The notes: generated from the letters alone by a model not told the origin. Shown: positions 45,940 through 59,200, counted from the stretch's first letter. The stretch is DNA of 64,000 nt from Congeria kusceri (GCA_027627225.1 CM051033.1:9493501-9557500); one strand, 5' to 3'. A program made the numbers and translations.

Positions 45940-47360
45940 AAAGTAGGCTATGCATTCGGAACGTTCACTTTAGCAAATTGAAATTTTAGCAAATTTAGCA
46001 AATTTAACGTGACATCTCATGTTAACAACCGACTGGCAATTCCTAAAGTTGAAGTGTATTCGCGTACATAATTTTGAAACAATTGACTAGCGCAATATTC
46101 CGTTAAGATTACTGTATGTTGCACACTGCGTACTTCTTGACATCATACTTTTTGGTTCAGGGCCCGTATTCACAAAGCTCCTTAGGGAAAACAAGTACAT
46201 TTCTTAAATTAATAAAATTCCTTAAGTCTGTGGCGATTTATGTATAGGTCAAGTTACATTAAAATGTCTCAGACAAGTAAATATTGCTTAGATGTTTCAT
46301 ATTTTACCCTTTGGTAAACAGAAATTATTGGATTTCAATTATACATTGTATCTGAATATTTCACTTAAGTACAACTTAAGTTAAGATTACCCTTAGGAGC
46401 TTTGCGAATGCCAGCCTGGACCTACCTTGAAATGTTAGCTTCTGACATTTCTGCATACTTAAGATTTTGACCCAGACAGTAATTCCAATAAAACCTATCT
46501 TACTTGATATATCACGCCGGCGTAGAAAACTACGATGCATATGAGATTAACATTTTCAAAGTCAAAAGTGTACAACAATTAAAAATCTAAATAATAAAAA
46601 AACTATCTGTATTAAAATTATGCAAAACTGTTAAACAAACTTTTAAAATAAAGAGTCGCTATTTACATATCTTTGAAGTGTGTGTTGTATGTGGAAATTA
46701 AGCTATACAAAATATGATCCTAATAGTTTTGGTCATACTTCATAATACTTACCACTGCATTTTTATAATTTTGCGATTTTATTATGATTCTCCTGTGAAA
46801 CATGTATCAGTTTTGTATTGCATAGTGTATGTCTTCAGCCAAAATGAATGTCCGCTTTTACATGTTTTATGTAATAAAATAATAGCAACTTTGTGTTAGA
46901 TGTTTTTTTTACCTGTGTAGTTTGGTTTGGTTATAGATTGTATGTTGGTATATTTATGACGTTATTGTAATACTAATGTTTCTACAACGTTCCTGGGAGT
47001 CTACCTTTGCACGTTGTATGAACGTTGTTTTCAACGTAGATGTTATTACAACGTTAGACATAGAGTTAAGACAACGTTTAAAAAAACGTAAGTTCGTTAA
47101 TAAGGAAACGCGTATTGCTTGGTAAGGCTTAGGCTGCAATCATCCAACAAGTACGTGCAAATTGTGGTTCTCATGTTAGCATTAACATCTCGTTCAAATA
47201 TGTTATGCCTCGCGAAATGTGTCTGAGTTGGTGCTTGACAAAAGTTGGTTTGATCTGGAAATAGGTACGTTGCAAATACATCCTTTAACGTGTCTATTTG
47301 TTCAGTGTCATCGGCACTTTGTCGTTAGTGGCATCGTGGTAACAATGAACACTGCCTCAT
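45940..47360. repeat. segmental duplication at 46-47 kb
   Basis: It matches 47940-48060 and 48890-50015 in order: AACCGACTGGCAATTCC and AAGTGTATTCGCG blocks, CAATAAAACCTATCTTACTT and CACGCCGG blocks, an ACGTTGT-rich block, and AGGCTGCAATCAT with ACATCTCGTTC blocks. A partial third copy is at 32480-32830. The MITE at 46158 lies inside this unit. Confidence 0.7.
46158..46418. mobile_element. 261-bp MITE with about 25-bp terminal inverted repeats
   Basis: The left end CAGGGCCCGTATTCACAAAG continues CTCCTTAGG; the right end mirrors it as CAGGCTGGCATTCGCAAAG. It has the same TATTCA-AAAGC end style as the element at 34399-34652. The sequence resembles a widespread class of non-autonomous DNA transposon ends; no superfamily is assigned. 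Confidence 0.75.
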
Positions 47361-47671
47361 AGTCCAGCGAGGTTTATACAACATAATGTGTTAAATATGT
47401 ACATGCTTGTTTTGACTCATTTGGCTTGTTCATGTATTTATTGCATGCTATGCTGTGAATGAGTAGAGAATACCAGTGAATGATAACACGATCATTTCAC
47501 TCTAGGTCGAGTGAAATGATAACGTTTGATCATTTCACTCTTGGTTATATGGAACTACTTTTAGCTTTGTTTTTATGTTTATTTTTTGAAGGTATGTGAA
47601 TATCCTAGTCGTCAGTGAAAGTGTGGCACTTTTTCTCACCACAACAGCGATTCACAAATTTGGAATCATAA

Positions 47672-47693
47672 TGACGTCATATGTATGACGTCA
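47672..47693. promoter_or_regulatory. two TGACGTCA palindromes six bases apart
   Basis: Perfect CRE/ATF-type octamers at 47672-47679 and 47686-47693, themselves arranged palindromically. No gene is visible downstream, so they may belong to a foldback repeat. Confidence 0.35.
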
Positions 47694-47780
47694 TAATACA
47701 CAAAACTTTAGTCGCTTCAGCATATGTCCAGCATTGTTTATTTATCGTTCAAAAACATGAAATAAAAATAAATGTTGTTA

Positions 47781-47913
47781 AATACAGTGTAAGATCGTAT
47801 TTTATTGCATGAGTGGTCATAGAAACGAGATATTTTCACTCCAGGCTGTGCCACTCGTGAAACTATTGTTTCTATGGCCACTCATGAAATAAAGTACGAT
47901 CTTACACTGTATT
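47781..47913. mobile_element. 133-bp palindromic MITE
   Basis: The arms AATACAGTGTAAGATCGTA and the mirrored TACGATCTTACACTGTATT enclose CATGAGTGGTCATAGAAA and its complement. The core is shared with 3286-3630. Confidence 0.8.
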
Positions 47914-47939
47914 AAACAAATATCCTCTATATCAGTTAA

Positions 47940-50015
47940 TTTAATAACATAGCCTCAATGCATAGGACAATCATGTGTTACCGCAGGTCAATAACCGACT
48001 TGCAATTCCCTCGCAGATGAAGTGTATTCGCGACATGTATTTGAATACTATGTAAGTTTATAATATCTTTGTACGCGTTCCTAAGTAGAAAGAACTCTGT
48101 GTTAAAAAATAGAAACAGAAAACTCCGAATATCAAAGGAAAGTGATTATTTGCGTAATGTAACGATTATGATAAATTATGTAATTTATTGGTTTTATAAA
48201 TCATATTGGTTTGTCAATAAGTTGACACTACGTGCTTTCATTATATTTGTTGGCCTTGTTTATGCCGAAACGTAGATATTTCTGCACGTCTTATTACTTT
48301 ATTACTTCAGAAAAAGACAAACGGGTACATATTTGATTCTTTAAGCAATTAAATAAAATATATAACAATCAATAAAAAATCATTGCATACTATGTAATTG
48401 ACGATGACTATGGCTATGTTTGTAACTTTGACGTTTACACAAAACTGGCACAACAAACGAAACTATTTGTATACTTATTCCATTTTCAAAAATATTAAAG
48501 TGATACGTAACTAGTAATAACCTTGTCCTACATAACTTAATGGAAAAAGGATGTGTATTTTGTGAAATGCGTATACATAATACATGCAATTTATTTTATT
48601 TACAGAGCTGGTGTTACCATCAAACGGATTGTATAAATATAATACTTTGTGCAGTCGGCAATACATGATGTGATCCAATATCATATATTGAATCAATGTG
48701 CACCAGTCTAATATTCTAAATCATTGCATTGCAAATCGTTGAAAACTATTTATATCGTATAAAACGGCAGTTGTTAATGCAGAATTAAACATTTTGTTAG
48801 AACCGTCAAAAACTAAGTTATTTGGTTGCGTCATTTGCATTTGCGCCGTAAATAGACCTTTGAGATTGGTAATTTACATGATTCTTACGCAATGTGAAAC
48901 TGTGTGACGTTTGACGAATAACAGCTGAAGTAATTTGCAGTTATATCGGGCTTAAGTTACACGCCTGTCAATCAGCAATTTCACGTTGGCGATTGAAACA
49001 TTCCTTGTACTGACATTTTACTGACACCTAGTGGTCTCAATAATACGATCATACGAGGGATACGATTCGTATACTAAATCGTCCACATATTTTAATTAAC
49101 CTATGGGATGGTAAATATACTATTGCATGCTGCATACTACGTAGTTCTTGTTCCGTACTTACAAATTACACGAACGCCCCTTTTTCAGACTTTTCTTGAC
49201 ATTTTAGCTCCTGACGTCCGGTCTGCCTACTAAAGTTTTCGACCAATTTCGACCCAAACGGTGATGCCAATAAATCGTATCTTACTTAATATCAGGTCGG
49301 CGTAGATTACCATGATATTAACAGTCTGCACGTATTGGAAATTTAAGCCGGCCGGTATTTATTTAATGTCACTGTTCATTTGCAACTACTTAAACCCATA
49401 TTTTCCTTCCATGTCACCAGTAATAAAAAATATAGTCAAACGCATACAACAAGAAACGTAGAATAAAAGTAAAAACACATCCATTTTTATTTTTAAAAAA
49501 AGGTAAAAAATGGAATCCACTTTTTTTTTTAAAAAAAACGTACCTAGGAGTACGCTTTAATGTTGTATTAACGTTGTTTTTTTAACGAAAATATAATGAC
49601 AACGATAGGCATAACGTTTATACAAGTTCATATGTAACGTTAATGCTTTAATTGTAGAAGCAAACACAAGCAACTACACACTCCTTGCATTATTGAAACA
49701 CATATCGCCTCAAACAATGTGCAAACTTATTGTGAGCACACGTATCTTGCATCTTGAAAAGGTTCAAGCTGCAATCATTCAGATCTTAATTTCAGTAAGT
49801 GCAAACTGCGATTCTCTTTTGGTCCGTAACATCTCGTTCTAATCCGATATGCCAAGCGAAATGTGATGAATTGTCTTAAATGTCTGAGCTGGTGCTTTAT
49901 ACCAATAGCACGATTGATGTGGAAATAGATATGGTTGGGAATAATCACGTGGTATACGCGGTCATTAATTCAGTTTCAGCAGCTTCATGCCTTTAGTGCT
50001 TTTGTGGTTACAATG
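47940..50015. repeat. second unit of the 46-50 kb duplication
   Basis: See 45940-47360. Alignable blocks are at 47985-48030, 48900-48960, 49250-49320, 49540-49660 and 49750-49990, with unrelated AT-rich sequence between them. Confidence 0.65.
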
Positions 50016-51203
50016 ATTAAAAAATATTAATTTTGTATTTCATTACGAATATTGTTTTAGACCATACTTTGTGGGATAATGCTAAGTTTATCTAGAGAGG
50101 TGTATATAACCTGACCTCGAAATGTTCTGCCGAGCAGACAATCGTAAACATTTCTTCAACACTTGCTTATAGCGTGTTATTTCTTAATTTTCTAGGTTTG
50201 TTTGGATAGAAGACAAACCAATTAGCTCTAAAATATAACCAATTGCGATACGAATAAGAACGCAATTATTTACTATAACAATCTTTATGATAAAAATATA
50301 CTGTGTGTGTCACGTTGAAAAAAAACCCAAGTGTATACAGTTAATTTCACCAATGCACACCCAATGGCGGTATAAAACTTTTAATCTTTTAATGTAAACA
50401 ATACTCGCTTATGTCAAGGATATATCACGCGTTAGTATAACATAAAGCCGGTCGTTAGTGTCGGGTGACATTTCCTGAATAATACACCTTTTTTGACGAT
50501 AACCGACCGTTTTTTTGTTCGTTAGCACATCCCTATAACGATCCTTTTGTGCTATTATATATATTATTGCAGCCAAATGCTGACCAGTAATAAACATCGC
50601 TTGTTCGCAGTACTGGAAATGTGTGTACTAAATTTCTTCGAACCTTTTCTGCAATTGCGCGCCACTCGCGCTTATACAAAGACTAAATTGAACTTGAAAT
50701 TGCTTCAATTTTTCAAAAGTGTTCTCTTGGGTTGCTTGATGAATTACAAGCGATCTCATTACAGTAAAATACGCTTCCAATTACAGACTTATCAATCATC
50801 TATTTGACATGGGCGCCAATTTTCTTCTCACTCAAACGCATGTCTCAGTTTATTACAGCGAGTGTAAATTTAAATATAAAAGTATTATGTTTCGAATGTA
50901 TTATTTCCATGTTCATGCAAAGAGCATTCCAAGTTTAAACCGATTTAAACTCCAATTCCGAGTCGATTGTCCAGTGTTCGTCGGTGATGGAAAGTATTAT
51001 ATTTCCGCATTTGTATGTGTTTGTTCATGACAACTGGTCACGTTAATCTTGCAATACTCGTTTATTAGCTCTTTTAGGTAATTGTATTTAATCGTCCGTT
51101 AAATCTCATTCAAATCATCTCCAGTCTGACGCTTCTTTATTATCCGCTGACTGGATCTGATGATTTCGCATTAGGAGTCACGTTCAGATGCCATTTTCAG
51201 GGG
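50016..51203. other. AT-rich stretch, no supported gene
   Basis: Short frames of 62-86 codons at 50409-51030 lack a domain. They have A/T-rich codons and, in part, non-ATG starts. Confidence 0.45.
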
Positions 51204-51253
51204 CCAATCAAATTGTTGTCTTCAAAATGTTGTGGTATAACTTTATATATAAA
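51204..51253 (+). promoter_or_regulatory. CCAAT box and TATA box upstream of an exon candidate
   Basis: GGCCAATCA at 51202-51210 and TATATATAAA at 51244-51253 are 40 bases apart. An ATG follows at 51379 in the exon candidate. This would fit a TATA promoter with transcription starting near 51276, if that exon is the first one. Confidence 0.35.
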
Positions 51254-51365
51254 CCACAAATACTATGCATGAAATTACCGTGAACCTTGGATGTTTACTC
51301 GCCTAACGTACCACTATATCCATTGTTATCAGCGTGAAAATTAACTGTAAATGATTTATTCCCGA

Positions 51366-51470
51366 GGATCAGCTAGAAATGCATCACTTTTTCAAATCCA
51401 TGGCCAAACATTGCTGTGCAAAAGGCGGTTTCTTTGGGAGCAGCACGGCTGATATTGTATTGTTAGGAAG
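51366..51470 (+). CDS. host gene, candidate exon 1 of the visible set
   Basis: Open in one frame from a TGA at about 51354 to the donor GGAAG|GTAATT at 51471. If it is a first exon, the start is ATG 51379 (MHHFFKSMAKHCC...). If internal, ATTTATTCCCGAG may be the acceptor at 51365. The C-terminal part (GGFFGSSTADIVLLG) leaves two bases (AG) that join the single leading base of the exon at 53115. It is helical and hydrophobic; no domain recognised. Confidence 0.45.
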
Positions 51471-53114
51471 GTAATTTAAACGTGACCTGTTATACGATGT
51501 CTTCAGATCCTAACAATGTTAGGATTTGATTTTAATGAGATTGTCGTCCGTTGTGCATGATACGCCGTCCGTTATCAATGCATTGCTTTAAACAAGTATG
51601 AGTATACGTTTTGTGTGCTTGTGTGTCTTTAAGCTGTTTTTAATTGTGTCATTTTTGGTATCTCGTTCAATAAATACATGCCAGAATAAATCTCATATTC
51701 TACACATATCCCATTTCGAAATAAATATTTATCATTGTATAGCTTTTCAAGTTCTTTGCAACCTATTGCGAAATTCACATTTTTTTTTTTTCAAGTTGTT
51801 TGCAAAGATACGAATAGAAATTTAAGAAAAAAACGCACAAATACAGTTATTAGTGTTATGTCAGACATTTCATTTGCAAGAGCATCAGGATTCAAACAAG
51901 CGTGACATTTGTCCTGACAGTCTTGATATTGGTGTCGTGTCGTGTATTAGTTCACATATCATCGGGTTTTCTCCGAAATCGGTCTTGACAAGGTCTTATT
52001 ACAATTGTCGTGGAAGTCAAGCTAGACGAGATAGTGATTCAAATTGGACTGGCATTTCGCTGTGCTTTCCTTTGCTAACATTATTGGAATTAATATCCCG
52101 CTCACAAGGCGGACACAATGTCCAGTCCAACACTGCGATCGCTATATCATATCCCGATAACGCTTAGATGTCATTTTGCTTACATGTTTCTTTTCGTTAT
52201 CATTTACTAGAATATTCAGTATCAAGAGTAAAGCACCTTAGTGATTGTAATGCCTCACATAGTTCTTCCAAATTCAAAGATCTTTTGTGGTTTTAGGTGA
52301 TGACGCAAGATTATGTCAATGATTGTATTAAAACATAGGGGAAGGACGTATTGTCATTATGTTGCCAATCGGGACAATCAAACAACTAAAAGAGCTTACA
52401 TTAAGTGACACAATGACAATTTGCCGACATTTGAAGCCAGATAATTCCATGATATTGGCAACACGTCTTTGCCATTTCATAAACATATACATGCTAGATT
52501 ACCAGGCAAATACAGAAGTACAAATAAAAAGTATCTGGTAAATGACTCAAACCGCTGTCAAGAGTTTTTTTGGTTGATAAGTTTTTGAATAATAAACATA
52601 GTAATATGTCTCGTTATTGGTATCATACAGCGCACATATAATGTAAATGTTCAGTTTTCCATAGCACACATTAAATTGCGGTGAACAAAAATCATTGTAA
52701 ATTAATAGTTTACACATGTTTACCATTCGTATGGTGTTGGTGACATTGCGCATTTAGTCTGAAGTCTGGTTCAGAATATATTGATAAAACAAGGCCATTT
52801 TCCTTGAAAAAAAATGTATTGTTGTTCTTCACAACAACATGCAAATCGCCCTGTACTCGTATTTACATACAAACCATGGGTCAAACTCACTGAAATGTGC
52901 ATATACGATCAAAATAGAACAAATACTAACGTAGAACTTACTGGTAAAAAACACGTTCAAAATGCCTTCCATCGACAGCAATACGTTTACATTTTAAACA
53001 TCGTTTTTTTCCCGATTGCGGGATTGATGGAATAATTGCTCACAGATTTAGACAACCTCACATTAATTCAAATTACATTGTACTTTTTCCGCATTTCTTG
53101 CAAACAGAGCGCAG

Positions 53115-53154
53115 CCTGTTGGACTGTATTTTCCAAACTATGAATGCTTCTTGC
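53115..53154 (+). CDS. host gene, candidate 40-nt exon
   Basis: Acceptor TTTCTTGCAAACAGAGCGCAG (second AG used) and donor TTGC|GTAAGG. One leading base plus 13 codons (LLDCIFQTMNASC). It ends in phase 0, matching the next exon. The peptide continues an amphipathic helix across both junctions. Confidence 0.45.
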
Positions 53155-54927
53155 GTAAGGGAAGCACACTGTAACTAACGCTGTAAGGACTTCATTTCAT
53201 TACCTCCCTTATATACATTGTAGAATATGGCCTGATGTAGGTTTACAGTATTTCCTTTGTTAGAATATATGAAGACGTACAAGTATATAATAAATGATAG
53301 AATGATATAGGTATAGACTGCAGATGCATTGATGGTGAATGGTTTATTAAAAAGTCAGTAGCCTTGTATTGGGAGAATAAACACACTTCAGATGGGACAA
53401 GGTATATCGTTATTTCATCTGTGTATATCGCAAAAAAATTAAAACATTTTACAATTGTTATTTTATTTTAAAAAGTACGAGTAAACATTCCGCCATAATA
53501 TTTTTCATGCGGTGGATAGATTTGATTATTATTTCAATGACATGTTGCATTGTTGCCAATTGTCCCCCTTATGCCACCTACGTTATAATACTTAAGTCAT
53601 TACTTTATTTATTTGAGTTGGAAATATAAATGAATTAACATGTTTTGCAGCAAAATCGTAACAGAACATGAACAAAATATTGAACGGTTAAATATAATTT
53701 GATATAAGTTCGCAATAGCTTCTAGTGTACGTATAGTAAATTAACCGTAAGATATTACTGGGTACTATCCGTTAAGAAAAAAGCAAAACGTACCTTTGTA
53801 AACGTTCCCTGACTATTCTTGCTACCACATGATATTCCACATAAATGCATGCATCTATTTTAAAGACACACTTCCATAATTTTGTCACGTAGAGTTTTGT
53901 TGGAATATACTAGTAACCATCGTTGCTTAAACTAATACTATTTCACGAGTAAATAACGGTTTGCAAACACATTCGTCCTTCGCTGTTGCTTGAACAAGTT
54001 TAACAATCTATATAATTTGTATTGTATCACATATTAATATGAATTGCACACATTCTGGTTATCAAGCTATAGGGTTACATGAACATAATTTTATGCGTTG
54101 ATGTAATTGTTTCAAAAATAAATGTATGCAATGCTTTGTGAATATGTACTTTAGAAATTTTACTTTCGTTAGAAGAGAAATGCAAGCGATGACGACAGGG
54201 CACTTCTGTTACATAAAATACAGCCAGAAAAATACGGCTCAAAATCTTCAAACTTTTCATAAAATTATGTCGTATCAGGAAAGAGGTAAATTGCTATATT
54301 TTAAACATCACACATCCGCAATTAGTACTTATTACTAGTATCGATTATATATTTTATACATCATGCATCCGCAATTAGTACTAAGTACTCGAACTTAACT
54401 AATACGAGTATGTTGTATATTAAGAAAGGTAAAATAAAACATATTGTAAAAGTTATGAAGTTAATTAGCTCACTAACCTTAATTACTCTCAACGTGCGTT
54501 AAATGTTAAACCCAAAACAAACGGATTTTTAATAGCATAATGGCAAACGTGCAAGTAGTACAATTACATACGAAAATCAAATTATTACAGTCTTCTTTAT
54601 CTTTGTGTTGTTTTTCTCTTTTCTCCTTAGTAAAAACCAACATTTGTTATTTGTCCTGTGTCTGATTCGATCAAGTTTCCCTGTATATGAAGCAGTTTCA
54701 TATAATAATTTCTTGCTATTAATATACGTGTGATGTAAATGATCAAATCATTCTTTTAATTTATCATAGCACAAATAAGCGTAATTTCGTTTATAATATG
54801 TATGGCGGTCACTCGGTCCGTGTAGACGTGTAAACGGAGAAAATTTAAAAGTCGTGTTTTAAAAGATATAAAAGAGTAATAATTCAAATTTTTGTGTGCA
54901 ATCGCATAGTGAAGTGTTCATAAAAGT

Positions 54928-56292
54928 ATGGAAGATACAATTTCCCTGGAAAGTGAAGATAACATGATGTATAACATTGAAACAAACAACAGGTTTCAGG
55001 AATGTCAAAATGGCGCCAATAACGGATTTGAAACTGTAAACAAAACAAAGAAGAGAAAATTTAAAAGTGGGTCAAGTGGGTCTATTTCCTCAAATTCATT
55101 TGCAAAAATGACAATAGATGATAAACTCACATCTATATTTGAGCAACTGAACAAAAATTATCAAAAAATTAGTGAAATTGAAAATCAGCAGACTAAATGG
55201 AACAAAGAAATACAGCGTATCAACAGGAGTTACCTAGAAATGAATGACAGGGTTACACAAATTGAGAGACTCCTCGAAGATCAAAGGGTAAACTCCAAAG
55301 TGCTCACATACAAATCAATAGATGCAGAATCTAGAAGCATGAGGAACAACATAGTGATATACGGAATCACTGAGAGACTTAAAGGTAACTGCACGCAACT
55401 TGTTTTGAATTTTATTAGCGATGAGCTAGATATTGACACCAATGATATGCATATTGAAAGAGCACATAGGATGGGCCGTTTTGACCCTAAGAGTAGAGAT
55501 TCTAAAAGACCCATGGTAGTACGTTTTAGGGATTACGTGGATACGGAGACAATTATGGAAAATGTATATAAACTGAAAGGGAGCCCATTTGGAATTGATA
55601 GGCAGTACCCTAAAGAGATATCAAAAGCACGATCAAGTCTGTATAAATCTAAAGAAGCAAGAAATGCTAGAATGAATAGGCACAAAGTGCAAATTAAATA
55701 TCCAGCCAGACTCTGTGTTAATGGCAGAACAATTATAGACATGTTTCCCGAATGGTTTCATGTACTAGGCCATGACAGATTAGTAATGGTAAACACTGAC
55801 AAAAATGAACATAAAATACCTCAAAACACAGGCAAAGAAGAAAGAGTGTACTCGACAGATACAGTGATAGATGATGAGGTAAGCACGGCTATCAGTGGAA
55901 GTGAAAGTGAGAGCGAAATATTTGAAGAATCAAACTGTCCGGAAAATCCACCCGAATTACTATATACGGAGAATGTAAACAAAACCATAACATGCGACAT
56001 AGAACGAACTGAACTGAAAACAAGTGAAAACATACCTCGGCTGTGCACGGAACGTAAACTCCAACAGGAACCGACGTACGCAGAAACTGTCTCTATCACA
56101 AACACAGATAAAAACACCAAAAAACAGATGATTCCGAACTCCAGAAAGGTAAACACGACAAGCGATGCAAATCCCCCAATCAAAAGTGCCGTTGCAGCGA
56201 ATTCTAAAAATAGATCTACTGTGAAAGCAAGCGTGGGATCCCATGAAATTGACAGCGCAAAGGCAACGAGGCAGAACACGACTCGAAAATAG
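54928..56292 (+). CDS. LINE ORF1, RNA-binding protein
   Basis: A frame of 454 codons from ATG (54928, with A at -3 and G at +4) to TAG at 56290-56292. Residues 1-60 are Ser/Lys-rich. Residues about 65-125 have heptad-like Leu/Ile spacing (coiled coil, likely trimerisation). Residues about 137-215 form an RRM-like fold with RNNIVIYGI and RPMVVRFRD strands, followed to about 285 by a basic C-terminal domain with KVQIKYPARLCVNG. This is the L1 ORF1p (Transposase_22) layout. An acidic, Ser/Thr-rich tail of about 165 residues follows, longer than in mammalian L1. It would coat the element RNA and act as a nucleic-acid chaperone. It is in the same frame as ORF2. Confidence 0.9.
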   Translation: MEDTISLESEDNMMYNIETNNRFQECQNGANNGFETVNKTKKRKFKSGSSGSISSNSFAKMTIDDKLTSIFEQLNKNYQKISEIENQQTKWNKEIQRINRSYLEMNDRVTQIERLLEDQRVNSKVLTYKSIDAESRSMRNNIVIYGITERLKGNCTQLVLNFISDELDIDTNDMHIERAHRMGRFDPKSRDSKRPMVVRFRDYVDTETIMENVYKLKGSPFGIDRQYPKEISKARSSLYKSKEARNARMNRHKVQIKYPARLCVNGRTIIDMFPEWFHVLGHDRLVMVNTDKNEHKIPQNTGKEERVYSTDTVIDDEVSTAISGSESESEIFEESNCPENPPELLYTENVNKTITCDIERTELKTSENIPRLCTERKLQQEPTYAETVSITNTDKNTKKQMIPNSRKVNTTSDANPPIKSAVAANSKNRSTVKASVGSHEIDSAKATRQNTTRK

Positions 56293-59200
56293 GGCAGCAG
56301 TGAGGTGTCACGAGAGGTCAAGTTTTGTGTTTTGAACATCCAAGGACTGAAAGGGAAATCCTACAATAAATTAGACACATTTGAAATTCAACAGTTATTT
56401 AGTACAAACGATATTTTGTTATTTACTGAAACTTGGGGAAATGATAGTTTGTTATATGATGTCGACAGTTTTAATTATTTTGTTTTAAATAGAAAAAACA
56501 AAACATTAGGCGCTAGGAGGGACAGCGGTGGGGTAATAGCATATGTACATGAACGTTTACTTAATTATGTTGAATGTGTGAAATGCATTGATGATGGTAT
56601 AATGTGGCTTAAATTGAAAGGTAACTTATTTGGTTTACAGAATGAAGTTTTTCTCTGTTTGATATATAATGTTCCTCAAGGTAGTAGTAGAGAAATCTTA
56701 AATGATGCAAATATCTTTGATTTATTAACAAATGATATGATTTATTTCGAACAGGAGTATGGTAATGATTGTAACTTTATACTATGCGGGGATTTAAATG
56801 CACGGGTGGGGATTAAGCCAGATTATGCAGAATATGAGAATAAACATATTTTAAACATGTTGCCAGATGATTATGTAATGGATGATGTAATTGAGAGAAA
56901 CAGTCAAGATAAAACAGTAAATGAATATGGTAAAATATTACTAGATTTTTGTATATCGACAGGTTTAAAGATAGTAAATGGCCGCTGTGGTACAGATAAA
57001 GGCATTGGTAAATTCACATGTGTAAACTCACAAGGGTGTAGCGTTGTCGATTATGTTTTGTGCAAAGCCGATCTTCTTAAACAGTTTAAAACATTTGACA
57101 TTTACGACCCTAATATTGTGTCCGATCATTGTGTTATTTCGTTTAGTTTAAGTATGTACACATTGGATAATTCTGTTGATGGCAACAATAAAGGGGATCC
57201 TGTTAAATTGTTATACAAATATAAATGGGATGATAGTAAAAAAGATTTGTATATGAATGTATTAAGCTCGGAAGAAAATACTACACATTTTGAATTTCTT
57301 TGTGAAAACATTCTTGTGGCAATTTCACATGAGGATTTAGACTTAAATGTTAAAGCTTTTACAGATATATTAGATGGGGTATGTAAGCCAATATTTAAAC
57401 AAAATTTACATAGTAATTTTTGTTATAAAAATTATAATAAGGATGCTGTATACTTTGACCATGAGTGTAAAAATTTGAATAATTCTTATTATACTTCTCT
57501 TAATTATTACAGAAATAACCCTTGCGATGAAACAAGGAGGGACCTGGTGGCAGCTAGATCAAATTATAAAAAATGCGTTAGAAATAAAAAATGTGACTAT
57601 GATAAATTACAAACACATAAACTGGAATTAGCCAGAAAAAATAATGCCAAGTTATATTGGAAAATGTTAAAAGGATCGGTTATGTGCAATTCTAGTTCTT
57701 TGGCATCAGATGATTTTTTAAATTATTTTAAATCTGTAAATGATCCCGATTCTGTGTTTTTTCAACCAGATGAAGACATTTTATATTTTAATGAGAGATA
57801 TCTAGGAGGAGAATTAAACATTATGTTTGAAGAATTGAATAATATCATTACCACACATGAAATAAAAAAATGTTGTAAAAAACTAAAAAATGGTAAATCG
57901 GGTGGGCCAGATAATTTTCTTAACGAATTTTTTAAGTATGGATGTGAGATAGACATGTTCGCGACAGCTCTTTGCACGTTATTTAATAAATTTTTTGATA
58001 TGGGTTACTTTCCAGAAACATGGTCAGAGGGTTATGTGGTCCCATTGCATAAGAAAGGTGATATTAATAATACGAATAACTACAGGGGTATTACTTTACT
58101 GAGTACATTAGGCAAATTATTTACGAAAGTTTTAAATGACCGTCTAACGATTTGGGCGGAAAAGTATAATGTTTACATTGAGGCTCAGGCAGGATTTAGA
58201 CAAAACATGGGCACAATAGATAATATTTTTGTACTGCATAATGTAATAAGTCATTTATTAAATAAGAAAAAGAAACTGTACGTAGCATTTATAGATTTTA
58301 CAAAAGCATTTGACTACATAGTTAGAGATATTATGTGGTATAAACTGATTAAATTAGGTATTAGAGGGAAAATATTAAACATAATTCGTTCAATGTATAG
58401 TATTGCTAAGTCAAGGGTAAAATATGACAATGAGGTTAGCGATAGCTTTACATGCTTGATAGGGGTACGTCAGGGCGAATCATTGTCTCCTTTTTTATTT
58501 GCGATGTATTTGAATGACATTGAGGAATATTTGCTGACAAATAATTATGACGGAATAAATTTAGACACTTTAAAATTATTCATAATGTTATATGCTGACG
58601 ATATTGTTTTGTTTTCAGAAAGTGAAATTGGTTTACAGAAAGGGTTAGATTTGTTAAAACAATACTGTGATCGATGGAAATTAAAGGTTAATACACAAAA
58701 AACTAAAGTCATGGTTTTTAAAAAAGGAGGAAGACTAAGACGAAATTTGAGATTCCTATATGATAACAACGTTTTAGAAATTGTTGATAAATTTACATAT
58801 TTGGGGTTTGTCTTTTCCTCAGGGGGCTCATTTTCCAAAACTTTTGATAGTCTGTGTGGACAATCTTTGAAAGCTATTTTTAAATTAAGACAATATTTGT
58901 CGAAATTTTATAACATCACAATACAACACAGGTTAGAAATGTTTGATAAATTAATTTACCCTGTTTTAAGTTATGGCTCCGAAATATGGGGATTACAGAG
59001 CAATATAAAGATAGAGCGAATACATTTAAATTATTGCAAAGAATTATTAGGAGTCCGAAGGCAAACACAGAATAATTTTATATATGGAGAACTCGGTAGA
59101 ACATCTTTATCTGTCAGACATAGCATTAATGTAATTAGATATTGGTTAAAGATAGTAAACACACGTGATATAAAATATGTAAAGCTTGTTTATGATATTA

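Noticed and set aside
48019..48053. Exon-like segment between CCCTCGCAG and GTAAGT
   Set aside because: It lies in the duplicated 46-50 kb repeat and the counterpart near 46.05 kb lacks the splice sites.
56305..56307. GTG as the start codon of LINE ORF2
   Set aside because: GTG is not a normal eukaryotic start; it is only the first non-AUG candidate after the TAG. The start mechanism is left open.
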